NCBI GenBank assembly: GCA_964460845.1
Contig: CAYWRZ010000011.1
Location: forward strand, 1 to 64,000
Origin: CAYWRZ01 sp964460845
Lineage (GTDB): Bacteria > Bacteroidota > Bacteroidia > Flavobacteriales_D > UBA2798
Direction of reading: 5' to 3'
DNA: 64,000 nt
The position numbers were made by a program, and so were the translations under genes. The notes under the pieces are model-generated. The model saw only the letters and a program-made list of their open reading frames with translations. It had not been told where the DNA came from and ran no database searches. This document shows positions 9,037 to 16,075 of the stretch, one piece after another; within the stretch, counting starts at the first letter, position 1, and the number at the start of each line of letters is the position of its first letter.

Positions 9037-9115
9037 ATTTCTCGTTTACTATAAATTGATTTTAAAACAATCAAAAGTAAACGTGAGAATTTTAAACTCC
9101 GAAACTGAGTTTATC
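9037..9115. repeat. Structured intergenic stretch with nested inverted repeats
   Basis: Between two genes of unknown function, AATTTCTCGTTTACT (9036-9050) is nearly the reverse complement of AGTAAACGTGAGAATT (9076-9091), with one extra base in each arm. Inside lies ATTG-TTTTAAAA-CAAT. A second small hairpin follows at 9094-9112, AAACTC/GAGTTT with loop CGAAACT. No U-tract follows, so a classical terminator is unlikely; an mRNA end structure or dispersed repeat is possible. Confidence 0.4.
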
Positions 9116-9163
9116 GGATAAACGAAAAAACAAAAAACAGCAAGAAAAAAATAAATTTGACAC

Positions 9164-9871
9164 ATGGAATTAATTTGTCCGGCTTGCAAGCGTACTATTG
9201 AAAGCGCACACATAAATGTAATTACCGATCTGTCAAAATGTGAGCACTGTGGATCTCTTCATAAAGTAAGCTCGCTTTTCGCCAGCGCAGACTACACGAA
9301 CTTGTCCACTCCTCCGAAAGGAAGTAAAATTGAGCGGATAAATGAGGCCGACGATACGATCCGAATAGTGATGCCTAAAAAAGGATTTACGGGATCAGAC
9401 ATACCCAAACTGTTTTTCTGCCTTTTTTTGCTTGGATTTATTTCTTACTGGACCTGGGGTGCGGCCAAAGCCAGTGTTTTCTTCGCCCTGTTTTCAATTC
9501 CCTTTTGGATAGTCAGTATTGCCATGCTCATCAGCATTATCAGCCATATCAATGAAACACAAATCCTCAAGCTTAATAAAGCAACTTTAACACTTGTAAA
9601 ATCAGATCTGTTCCATTCCAAAAATTACGAATACAATTTACAAGACATTCAGCTCATAAAAATGACAGCAATGAAATTGGGATCTTTCTCCCCGTTTTTA
9701 AACCCTAAATATATATGGCTGTATCAACGGGCAAGTTTGAACGGCTTGATAATGCCCGCAATTATTACAGGATCAGGAACACGCTATTTCTTTGAAAATG
9801 CAAATGACGCAGAGCAGGAATGGATTACAGCGTTGCTTACTTACAAAGTAAAGCAGACAAAGCAACAGTAA
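9164..9871 (+). CDS. Zinc-ribbon membrane protein of unknown function
   Basis: The 235-aa protein opens with a zinc-ribbon: CPAC near residues 5-8 and CEHC near 27-30 (CXXC...CXXC). After a polar linker come two membrane helices (about 82-105, PKLFFCLFLLGFISYWTWGAA, and 107-130, VFFALFSIPFWIVSIAMLIS). The C-terminal 100 residues (TLTLVKSDLFHSKNYEYNLQDIQLIKM) are beta-rich and resemble a PH-like cytoplasmic domain. This arrangement is common in uncharacterised bacterial membrane proteins. Function is unknown. Confidence 0.7.
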   Translation: MELICPACKRTIESAHINVITDLSKCEHCGSLHKVSSLFASADYTNLSTPPKGSKIERINEADDTIRIVMPKKGFTGSDIPKLFFCLFLLGFISYWTWGAAKASVFFALFSIPFWIVSIAMLISIISHINETQILKLNKATLTLVKSDLFHSKNYEYNLQDIQLIKMTAMKLGSFSPFLNPKYIWLYQRASLNGLIMPAIITGSGTRYFFENANDAEQEWITALLTYKVKQTKQQ

Positions 9872-9988
9872 ACTCTGACAGATAAGCGGTTTACCCTGGT
9901 TACATACGCCTAAAAATGGTAGTCACAGCAACTACTTTACACCCGTAGAACCTTCAAAAATTATTTTTTTCACCCGAATTTTCGTAAA

Positions 9989-10012
9989 TTGACTGTTATA
10001 CAGTATAGTCAA
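9989..10012. promoter_or_regulatory. Operator-like double palindrome upstream of a lipoprotein gene
   Basis: TTGACT (9989-9994) and AGTCAA (10007-10012) are perfect inverted arms. Within them ACTGT-TAT-ACAGT (9992-10004) is a second perfect palindrome, so two alternative dyads overlap. The site ends 38 bp upstream of the ATG at 10051, a position suited to a dimeric regulator. No matching regulator can be named. Confidence 0.4.
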
Positions 10013-10050
10013 AATAAGCCCTATAGCGGCCGAATCCAATATGAAATGCT

Positions 10051-10437
10051 ATGAAAAAGAGTTTTTTAATGCTATCCTCCCTGTTACTGCTGATAGTTGC
10101 GGTAAGCGGAAGCTGCAAAAGAGAGAAAGACAAAGATCCCGAGCCACAGAAAAAAACCATTAAGCTCGTTCGCCCCGATATGGCCGGTGTCTTAGATAGC
10201 CTGAGTGTGACCATAGCGGGTGTAGGCAATGCTTACCATCACTCCGCATACATAGGCCGTTACGTGGGCTGCAACGATTCGCCCATGGCTTGCGAAGCCA
10301 ATTGCCGCCTCGATTACGAAGTCGAACTGGGCACTTATAACGTAGAAATCAAGTACAAAGAAAGTGACCAATGGATCACCAAAACGGAGCAGGTAAAGCT
10401 GGAGAAAAGCTCCCCATGCGGACTGGTTCGTTTTTAA
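10051..10437 (+). CDS. Small putative lipoprotein of unknown function
   Basis: This 128-aa protein has a signal sequence MKKSFLMLSSLLLLIVAVSGSC, with a lipobox ending at Cys22, followed by a charged tether (KREKDKDPEPQKK). The mature domain is small, beta-rich and contains four cysteines (CNDSPMACEANC and SSPCG) that could form disulfides after export. I do not recognise the family. The upstream palindrome at 9989-10012 may regulate it. Confidence 0.72.
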   Translation: MKKSFLMLSSLLLLIVAVSGSCKREKDKDPEPQKKTIKLVRPDMAGVLDSLSVTIAGVGNAYHHSAYIGRYVGCNDSPMACEANCRLDYEVELGTYNVEIKYKESDQWITKTEQVKLEKSSPCGLVRF

Positions 10438-10527
10438 CAGATAATCACACCAACGTGATTTCGATTTTCAACCGGAAAAAATGGCTGAAGAAGTAATTCG
10501 TATTTTTGAATAATAAATACGCCTAGC

Positions 10528-11034
10528 GTGAGCAATACCCTTATGCATTTTCCCTCTGGAGTCACTTTCGGTTATTTTTTTATTGGCCTTGGTATGCTTA
10601 TAGCTTCGGCCTTTCTCTTCCGTACCAGTTTTTTTTGGATAGGAATTCCACTCTGCTACGCTGGATTTTGCACTTTTCTTTCAGTAAAAGGCGTATTCAT
10701 TGACCCCAAAAAAAAAGAAATCAAATCTTATATCGATTTTTTTGTTTTCAAATTAGGCGAGTGGAAATCGCTTGCACCATACAATAGCATAAGGCTCAAA
10801 TCGACTCTCGAATCGCAGCAAATGCACAGCAGAGGTTCCAGCCTGAACGTACAGACAAAAGCCTATACACTTTATTTTTCAGCACCCGGACAAGAAAAAA
10901 TAGAAATAAAAGAATTCAGCGAATACACAAAAGCCCGAGACACACTCCACGCTTTGGCCTCCACTTTACAAATCGAAGCTATCGATCAATACGCCCTCGC
11001 CAAAGCAAAGGCAGGTCGTACAAGAAGACGCTGA
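10528..11034 (+). CDS. Small membrane-anchored protein of unknown function
   Basis: The reading frame is 168 aa from a GTG at 10528, or 163 aa from an ATG at 10543; neither has a clear ribosome-binding site. A TATTTTTG box at 10501-10508 fits the Bacteroidota -7 consensus and would suit either start. Two close hydrophobic helices (about 13-33 and 35-52) are followed by a soluble domain reading KGVFIDPKKKEIKSYIDF. This domain resembles the PH-like region of other short Bacteroidota membrane proteins. The tail AKAKAGRTRRR is very basic. Function is not recognised. Confidence 0.65.
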   Translation: MSNTLMHFPSGVTFGYFFIGLGMLIASAFLFRTSFFWIGIPLCYAGFCTFLSVKGVFIDPKKKEIKSYIDFFVFKLGEWKSLAPYNSIRLKSTLESQQMHSRGSSLNVQTKAYTLYFSAPGQEKIEIKEFSEYTKARDTLHALASTLQIEAIDQYALAKAKAGRTRRR

Positions 11035-11157
11035 GCTATTCATACTTTCCACTACCCGCTTCCGGATCAAACCGGATTTTATATCTTTAGCTTCACTTGT
11101 AAACCAACGGCAGGAATTTGCATCTGATAATACATTAAATGTGTGAAAATTAAAAAA

Positions 11158-11661
11158 ATGAGATTTTTATTTCCCCTTATTTTATTTATTTTCTTTTCCG
11201 TACCGGGATGCACAAAGGCAGGAGAGAATCGTCCCGATAATCCTAAAGCATTGGGCGAAGAGGTTTTTAAGAGTTTCCAACACAAAAGCTACGCAACATT
11301 TGAAAAATACCTTTTTACGGAAGCTGATTGTGAAATCATGGCCAAAAACATCGATGCTCCGGAGAAATTAAAACCGGAAATCGCACAACGAATGAAAGCG
11401 GTTGTCGCTGTTGTAAGAAATCATGCCAAAGAAAATTTTGAACAAATCATTGCCGCAGGCGAGGAGCAAGGAGTTCAGTGGGATAAAGTTGAATTAACTG
11501 CGGTAGAATATGAACTCCAAACGAGAGATAATATAGAATCTACAGATATTTTTCTGACCTGCAGGTATGATACCCTTATTTTTGCTATAAAGCTCGACAA
11601 CTGTCATAAAAGTGAGGACTGGCTTATGATGGATAAAGCGGAAATCCGGTTCAGAGAATAA
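11158..11661 (+). CDS. Putative lipoprotein of unknown function
   Basis: This is a 167-aa protein from the ATG at 11158; an in-frame GTG five codons upstream is possible. MRFLFPLILFIFFSVPGC is a lipoprotein signal sequence with the lipid-modified Cys18. The mature part is helical and resembles short stress or NTF2-like secreted proteins (EEVFKSFQHKSYATFEKYLFTEADC), ending with 'CHKSEDWLMMDKAEIRF', the pattern of a small cystatin/NTF2-like fold. The family assignment is tentative. Confidence 0.68.
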   Translation: MRFLFPLILFIFFSVPGCTKAGENRPDNPKALGEEVFKSFQHKSYATFEKYLFTEADCEIMAKNIDAPEKLKPEIAQRMKAVVAVVRNHAKENFEQIIAAGEEQGVQWDKVELTAVEYELQTRDNIESTDIFLTCRYDTLIFAIKLDNCHKSEDWLMMDKAEIRFRE

Positions 11662-11744
11662 ACGGGCAACCAAAAAAAGGAAAGTAGTCAGTACCTTCGC
11701 TTTTACTATTTTTATACCATTGGCGCACCAAACAAAACAGGAGT

Positions 11745-12122
11745 ATGAGAAATAAAATCTTAGGCCTCCGAACCGTCATCTACCGGGTAAATGATCTGGA
11801 TGCGGCTAAAAAATGGTATGCCGAAGCATTTCGGACCGAACCCTATTTCGACGAACCTTTTTACGTGGGTTTCTCTATCGGCGGTTACGAGCTGGGGCTC
11901 CAGCCCGAAGAAACAAGCAGCATAGTCAAAACTGAAAACGTGTTCGCCTATTGGGGAGTGGAAGAAGTCGAGGCGGAATTTACACGGTTCATTGCCCTGG
12001 GAGCCACCGAACTGGAAAAACCCCGCGACGTGGGCGACGGAATCCTCGTGGCTACGGTGAAAGATCCCTGGAGCAATGTGCTCGGGCTTATTTACAATCC
12101 GCATTTTACACTTACTTCTTAA
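11745..12122 (+). CDS. VOC (glyoxalase/bleomycin-resistance) family protein
   Basis: The 125-aa protein is one vicinal-oxygen-chelate module: LRTVIYRVNDLDAAKKWYAEAF at the N-terminus, the GFSIGGYELGLQ strand, and the closing GDGILVATVKDPWSNVLGLIYNP. It is a single domain that would need a dimer for an active site. An AGGAG sequence lies just upstream of the ATG. The substrate cannot be predicted. The next gene follows after 9 bp, so the pair is probably one operon with the MmcQ-like gene. Confidence 0.88.
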   Translation: MRNKILGLRTVIYRVNDLDAAKKWYAEAFRTEPYFDEPFYVGFSIGGYELGLQPEETSSIVKTENVFAYWGVEEVEAEFTRFIALGATELEKPRDVGDGILVATVKDPWSNVLGLIYNPHFTLTS

Positions 12123-12131
12123 TTCTGTGCT

Positions 12132-12506
12132 ATGAAACTGGTCGAAACCCTGCGGAAAATGGCTTTGTCTTTCCCTGAGGCCACTGAAGCGCCGCATTTT
12201 GAAAAGACCTCATTCCGCATAAAAAAGAAAATTTTTGCCACCTTCGATTCCGCTCAGCACCGCATTTGCGTAAAGCTTTCGGAAAGCGACCAGCATGTCT
12301 TTTCGAGCTACGATAAAACAGCCATTTTCCCCGTGCCCAATAAATGGGGCAAACAGGGCTGGACCTTTGTGATTCCCGACAAATTACCGCCCGAGCTGCT
12401 GGAAGACATTCTATGCACCGCCTATTGCGAAGTAGCGCCCAAAAAGCTGGCCAATCTTGTACGACCCGATACCGGTATCGAAAAAACAAGTAGTAATACG
12501 CTATAA
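12132..12506 (+). CDS. MmcQ/YjbR family protein
   Basis: This 124-aa protein belongs to the MmcQ/YjbR (DUF419) fold. The signature is seen in LSFPEATEAPHFEKTSFRIKKKIFATFD and LPPELLEDILCTAYCEVAPKKL. Members are small cytoplasmic proteins with a fold similar to some DNA-binding proteins, but no general role is established. It directly follows the VOC gene. Confidence 0.88.
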   Translation: MKLVETLRKMALSFPEATEAPHFEKTSFRIKKKIFATFDSAQHRICVKLSESDQHVFSSYDKTAIFPVPNKWGKQGWTFVIPDKLPPELLEDILCTAYCEVAPKKLANLVRPDTGIEKTSSNTL

Positions 12507-12538
12507 ATTTAGCCGCTTTTACTCTTTCTTTCGGTACC

Positions 12539-12916
12539 ATGGAAAACATTCATACTACCGAAGAAGAACAAGAAGAAGAAGATGCGCTTTGGGATGCGTA
12601 TGAGTCTTCGCGACCTGTAAGCTTTGTAGGCCTGCTAAGCCACCTGGTTTCTATACCGCTTTTTATTTTACTGCACAAAACCCTGCCTAATCCCGACTGG
12701 GTCTTTCACCTCGATCGTATCCTGTTGGTTTTGCTTACGATGCTTGCCGTAGAGCTGCTGTTCATGCAACTGAGGGTACTCGTCATCATCGGCTTTTTTG
12801 CGGCATTGATCCTGTTAAGCTACAATAGCTATTACGGGGGATACGGCTTCCGGAGCCTGTACGAAGATTACCACGAGCTTATTATCAAAATCACCAATGC
12901 GAAGGAGCTGACCTGA
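12539..12916 (+). CDS. Small membrane protein of unknown function
   Basis: This 125-aa protein has an acidic N-terminus (TTEEEQEEEDALWDAYE), then three hydrophobic segments (about residues 29-47, 60-78 and 80-98) and a short polar C-terminus with GGYGFRSLYEDYHE. No motif links it to a known transporter or enzyme. It is the last plus-strand gene before the convergent carotenoid operon, 63 bp away. Confidence 0.65.
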   Translation: MENIHTTEEEQEEEDALWDAYESSRPVSFVGLLSHLVSIPLFILLHKTLPNPDWVFHLDRILLVLLTMLAVELLFMQLRVLVIIGFFAALILLSYNSYYGGYGFRSLYEDYHELIIKITNAKELT

Positions 12917-12979
12917 CATAGCTTAACCCTGCCGCCCGAACACAATCCCGACCCTTGCCACACATAACGCTATTGGTGC

Positions 12980-13717
12980 TCAGGAAAGCGGCTTGCGCTT
13001 TATCCGCTCATACACGGTCACTACCAGCAGCAGCATCGCAAATCCGTAAGAAATATCATCGACCGGCATGGAAAACAGCCGTAGCCGAAGATTGTGGCCA
13101 TTGTTGTACCACACGATCGATTCCTGTATCTGATCCACCGCCGTATTGAACAGGGGGTATTCCCAAAACGCAAGCCCCGTCAGCAGCCCATTCGACACGA
13201 TAAAAGGCAGCAACAAGACCGAAAACACAAGCACAAAACGCCCCAAATACCGACTTTTCAGGACAAAAATATGCAGCAAAAGGAAAAGTCCGCACAGAAG
13301 ATGGGTGGTCAGGGTGTAAGCCCTATCGCTGTACAGCAGAGCGACAAGCAGGCAACAGACCGCCAGTACCAAAGGAAGCACCGAAAATACACGCGATAAG
13401 GTTTTTCCGGCAGTAAAAAGGGTGAAGCAATGGTAAGTAAACAGGCAGGCATAGGGAATGCAAATAAAAAACAACCACTCTTCGAGGGGCAGGTTGGCAA
13501 TATACAGGCCGCAAAGGTAATCGGGGTTAAAGCCCCAAATGCCGGCATGGGTAAAGGCTATGTCCCAGGGAATAAAAATCAGCATCATCAGCAGCACGCC
13601 TACGGCAAAAGGTTTCCACTGGCGGTAAAAGCGCAGCCGTGGATGAAAGCTGAACAGCAAAGGCACGCTCAGGCAAGCGAGGTTAACCAGCAGGTAATAC
13701 CAGTGAGGGTCTATCAT
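12980..13717 (-). CDS. crtYcd: Fused lycopene beta-cyclase (CrtYc-CrtYd type)
   Basis: This enzyme closes the ends of lycopene into beta-ionone rings, giving beta-carotene in the membrane. The 245-aa product starts at the ATG overlapping the crtZ stop (ATGA at 13714-13717); a longer reading adds unrelated residues. It is an all-helical membrane protein with two CrtYc/CrtYd-like halves. LPLEEWLFF at 76-84 is the conserved PLEE motif of the first half and FSMPVDDISYGF in the second half is its counterpart. About seven membrane helices are visible. It is the last gene of the carotenoid operon. Confidence 0.9.
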   Translation of the reverse strand: MIDPHWYYLLVNLACLSVPLLFSFHPRLRFYRQWKPFAVGVLLMMLIFIPWDIAFTHAGIWGFNPDYLCGLYIANLPLEEWLFFICIPYACLFTYHCFTLFTAGKTLSRVFSVLPLVLAVCCLLVALLYSDRAYTLTTHLLCGLFLLLHIFVLKSRYLGRFVLVFSVLLLPFIVSNGLLTGLAFWEYPLFNTAVDQIQESIVWYNNGHNLRLRLFSMPVDDISYGFAMLLLVVTVYERIKRKPLS

Positions 13718-14196
13718 GGCGCTTTCTTTTTTAAGGCACGTTGGTAAGCAGCCGCTTCGCGGAAATAACGGAAGGGTACCCACAGCATTCCGAAACACTC
13801 CCCCTCTTCTTTGCCGAGGTGCTTGTGATGCACCTTGTGCGCCTTTCGCAAGGCCCTGAAATACACATTATCGGTCTTGCTGAACCAGGAAAAACGCCGG
13901 TGGATCAGCACATCGTGCACCAAGAAATACGCAATGCCGTAGCACATGATGCCGAGCCCGATAAAAAATCGCCAGTCGAAACCCGCCGCAGCGCCAAAAA
14001 ACATCAGTAAAAAGCTGGGCGTAGCAAAAATGAGAAAAAAGAAATCGTTTTTTTCGAATAGCTTTTTGGAGGGATTGTGATGGTCCTGGTGAAAATACCA
14101 CATCCAGCCGTGCATCACGAAACGGTGCGTACACCAGGTAATTCCTTCCATCAGCGCAAAGGTGCCCAGGGTAATCAGAATGTGCCAGCCTATCAT
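13714..14196 (-). CDS. crtZ: Beta-carotene 3-hydroxylase
   Basis: This di-iron membrane enzyme hydroxylates beta-carotene rings at C3 to make beta-cryptoxanthin and zeaxanthin. All the histidine clusters of the CrtZ/fatty-acid-hydroxylase family are visible: HRFVMH (24-29), HQDHH (36-40), HDVLIH (94-99) and HKVHH (120-124). The 160-aa length is usual. It overlaps idi upstream and the cyclase downstream by ATGA junctions, so the three genes are translationally coupled. With it, the predicted end product is zeaxanthin, unless later enzymes elsewhere modify it. Confidence 0.95.
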   Translation of the reverse strand: MIGWHILITLGTFALMEGITWCTHRFVMHGWMWYFHQDHHNPSKKLFEKNDFFFLIFATPSFLLMFFGAAAGFDWRFFIGLGIMCYGIAYFLVHDVLIHRRFSWFSKTDNVYFRALRKAHKVHHKHLGKEEGECFGMLWVPFRYFREAAAYQRALKKKAP

Positions 14197-14723
14197 AGCG
14201 AACGATACTTAAGTCGTACATGATCGAGTACCCCCGGAAAGGCTATCCTGAACCATGCGGTATAAAGTGCAGGATGATTGTCCATATCGGCCAGAATCAC
14301 TTCAGGAGCCACCCATTTCCAGTCCTGCACCTCTTCCGGATCAGGCAGGGGATCGCGGTCCGAGCGCCCGAAAAACACATGATCGTATTCGTGCTCGATG
14401 AGTCCGCCCCCCACTTCGGCCCTGTAGATAAACGCATAACATTTTTGCAGCTCGGCTTCCATTCCCATTTCCTCTTTGAGGCGTCGCGCGGCCGCCTGCG
14501 CCACTTCTTCGCCCGGAAAAGGATGCGAGCAGCAGGTATTGCTCCACAAACCGGCACTGTGGTATTTGCCCTCGGCACGGCGGTGTATAAGCAAGTCTCC
14601 GCGGCTGTTAAACACAAACACGGAAAAAGCACGGTGCAAGGTTCCCGTAAGATGGGCTTCGAGCTTTTCCATACGCCCCGTTTCGCGGTCGGCGCTATCG
14701 ACGGTGATGACTTCCTGTTTCAT
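14193..14723 (-). CDS. idi: Isopentenyl-diphosphate delta-isomerase (type I, Nudix)
   Basis: It interconverts isopentenyl diphosphate and dimethylallyl diphosphate, feeding carotenoid precursors. In the 176-aa protein, HRAFSVFVFNSRGDLLIHRR, the WSNTCCSHPFPGE segment carrying the catalytic cysteine, and the RRLKEEMGM Nudix segment are all present. The metal-binding glutamates appear in IEHEYDHVFFG. Placement between the unknown secreted gene and crtZ, with overlapping ends on both sides, ties it to this operon. Confidence 0.95.
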   Translation of the reverse strand: MKQEVITVDSADRETGRMEKLEAHLTGTLHRAFSVFVFNSRGDLLIHRRAEGKYHSAGLWSNTCCSHPFPGEEVAQAAARRLKEEMGMEAELQKCYAFIYRAEVGGGLIEHEYDHVFFGRSDRDPLPDPEEVQDWKWVAPEVILADMDNHPALYTAWFRIAFPGVLDHVRLKYRSL

Positions 14724-15232
14724 TAGCGTAAGTATATAAGTAGTCTTTTTCTTTCGGTATCCTGTATTTTTTTACTGTCTTTCATAAAGCTAAGGGCTTT
14801 TTTCCAAAACGAATCGTTCGGATCGATTTTACCCTGTTCGAGCGCATCGGCAATAAGGCGCGCATCTTCTGTAATATTACCGGTGTAGCCGAGTATAGAA
14901 GGAGTTTCGGATTGAATGGCAAAACGCAGAAAACGTATCTCGGCTTGCTGCGGATCGCGACTTACCGCTTCTTCGAGCAGGGCTTTACCGCGTTTAAAAA
15001 AGGCGTATTTGGAAAACACCGAGCTGAGCGTACCGGCATACATAGCCGTTGCCGTGCCTTTGTACGCCTTGTTCAGCATTTGACCTTCGGTTAGGGCTTG
15101 CGCAGCGGCATAAAATTTCTCAATACCCACAGGGTCGGTCGCTTCGAAAAACAAGTTACGTAGGTGATGTACCTGTCCGTATAAAACGCCAGGGCCAAGC
15201 AAGAACAGGAGCAGTACAAGCATTTTTTTCAT
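14723..15232 (-). CDS. Secreted protein of unknown function in the carotenoid operon
   Basis: This 169-aa protein has a signal peptide MKKMLVLLLFLLGPGVLYGQ and a helical mature part. The region KYAFFKRGKALLEEAVSRDPQQAEIRFLRF looks like a TPR-type helix pair. It sits between crtB and idi, with 6 bp on one side and a TAATG overlap with idi on the other, so it is co-expressed with pigment synthesis. I recall homologues in the same place in other Bacteroidota crt clusters, but not a proven function. A role in membrane or envelope handling of carotenoids is only a guess. Confidence 0.8.
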   Translation of the reverse strand: MKKMLVLLLFLLGPGVLYGQVHHLRNLFFEATDPVGIEKFYAAAQALTEGQMLNKAYKGTATAMYAGTLSSVFSKYAFFKRGKALLEEAVSRDPQQAEIRFLRFAIQSETPSILGYTGNITEDARLIADALEQGKIDPNDSFWKKALSFMKDSKKIQDTERKRLLIYLR

Positions 15233-15238
15233 CGGTAT

Positions 15239-16075
15239 TCAAATCAGGTTAAAACGGTTTACGAAGTAACTGTAACAGAGCAAGGCCAATTTCCGGGAGT
15301 TTCGCACCCTGATGCGCGATTGCATCATCTTTTCGCCTGGCACCGATTTGATTTTACGAAGCAGACCGCTGTAGTATTTATACGCCAAAAATACTCCGGG
15401 CCGTGCTCCTTTCGGAAGCTGCCTGATTCCACAGAGCGCTTCGCGCATTTCGTCTTCAATTTCGCGCTCGATGGCTTTTTTCTGTCCGTTGCAGAAATTT
15501 TGAAAATCGACATCTGGAAAATAAATCCTTCCCAGGCCCTGGTAATCGGCTTTCATATCACGTAGAAAATTGACTTTCTGAAAAGCCGAACCCAGCTTCA
15601 TGGCCTGGTGCTTTAATTGTTCGTACTGTAGCGCATCGCCATTGCAAAACACTTTGAGGCACATCAACCCAACTACTTCTGCCGAACCATAGATATATTT
15701 ATCATACAGCATACGGCTGTACTGCTGCTTTTCAAGATCCATTTCCATGCTGTCGAGAAAAGCGGTAATCAGCTCCCGGTCTATTCCGTAACGCTGCACT
15801 ACTTGCTGAAAGCTGTGCAATACGGGATTGATGCTGATTTTGCGGTCGAGCGCTTCGAAGGTTTCCTGCCGTAGCTGCTGCAACATTTCAGCCTGCGGAT
15901 AACCCTGAAACGAATCGACAATCTCGTCGGCCAGCCTTACAAATCCGTAAATGCTGTACACCGGGTCGCGAAGGTCTTTCGCCAAAAAACGTATGCCTAA
16001 CGAAAACGAGGTACTGTAACGGCGCGTGATTTTTTTACTGCAGCCGATCGAAACGGTATCGTACAGTGTTTTCAT
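15239..16075 (-). CDS. crtB: Phytoene synthase
   Basis: It joins two geranylgeranyl diphosphates head-to-head to make 15-cis-phytoene, the first committed carotenoid step. In the 278-aa protein the two aspartate-rich metal/diphosphate sites are visible: DEIVD (50-54) and DMKAD (173-177, in NFLRDMKAD). The conserved YCYxVAG-like region is replaced here by YIYGSAEVVGLMCL, as in related squalene/phytoene synthases of Bacteroidota. The start overlaps crtI by four bases (ATGA at 16072-16075). No membrane segment; it is a peripheral membrane enzyme. Confidence 0.95.
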   Translation of the reverse strand: MKTLYDTVSIGCSKKITRRYSTSFSLGIRFLAKDLRDPVYSIYGFVRLADEIVDSFQGYPQAEMLQQLRQETFEALDRKISINPVLHSFQQVVQRYGIDRELITAFLDSMEMDLEKQQYSRMLYDKYIYGSAEVVGLMCLKVFCNGDALQYEQLKHQAMKLGSAFQKVNFLRDMKADYQGLGRIYFPDVDFQNFCNGQKKAIEREIEDEMREALCGIRQLPKGARPGVFLAYKYYSGLLRKIKSVPGEKMMQSRIRVRNSRKLALLCYSYFVNRFNLI

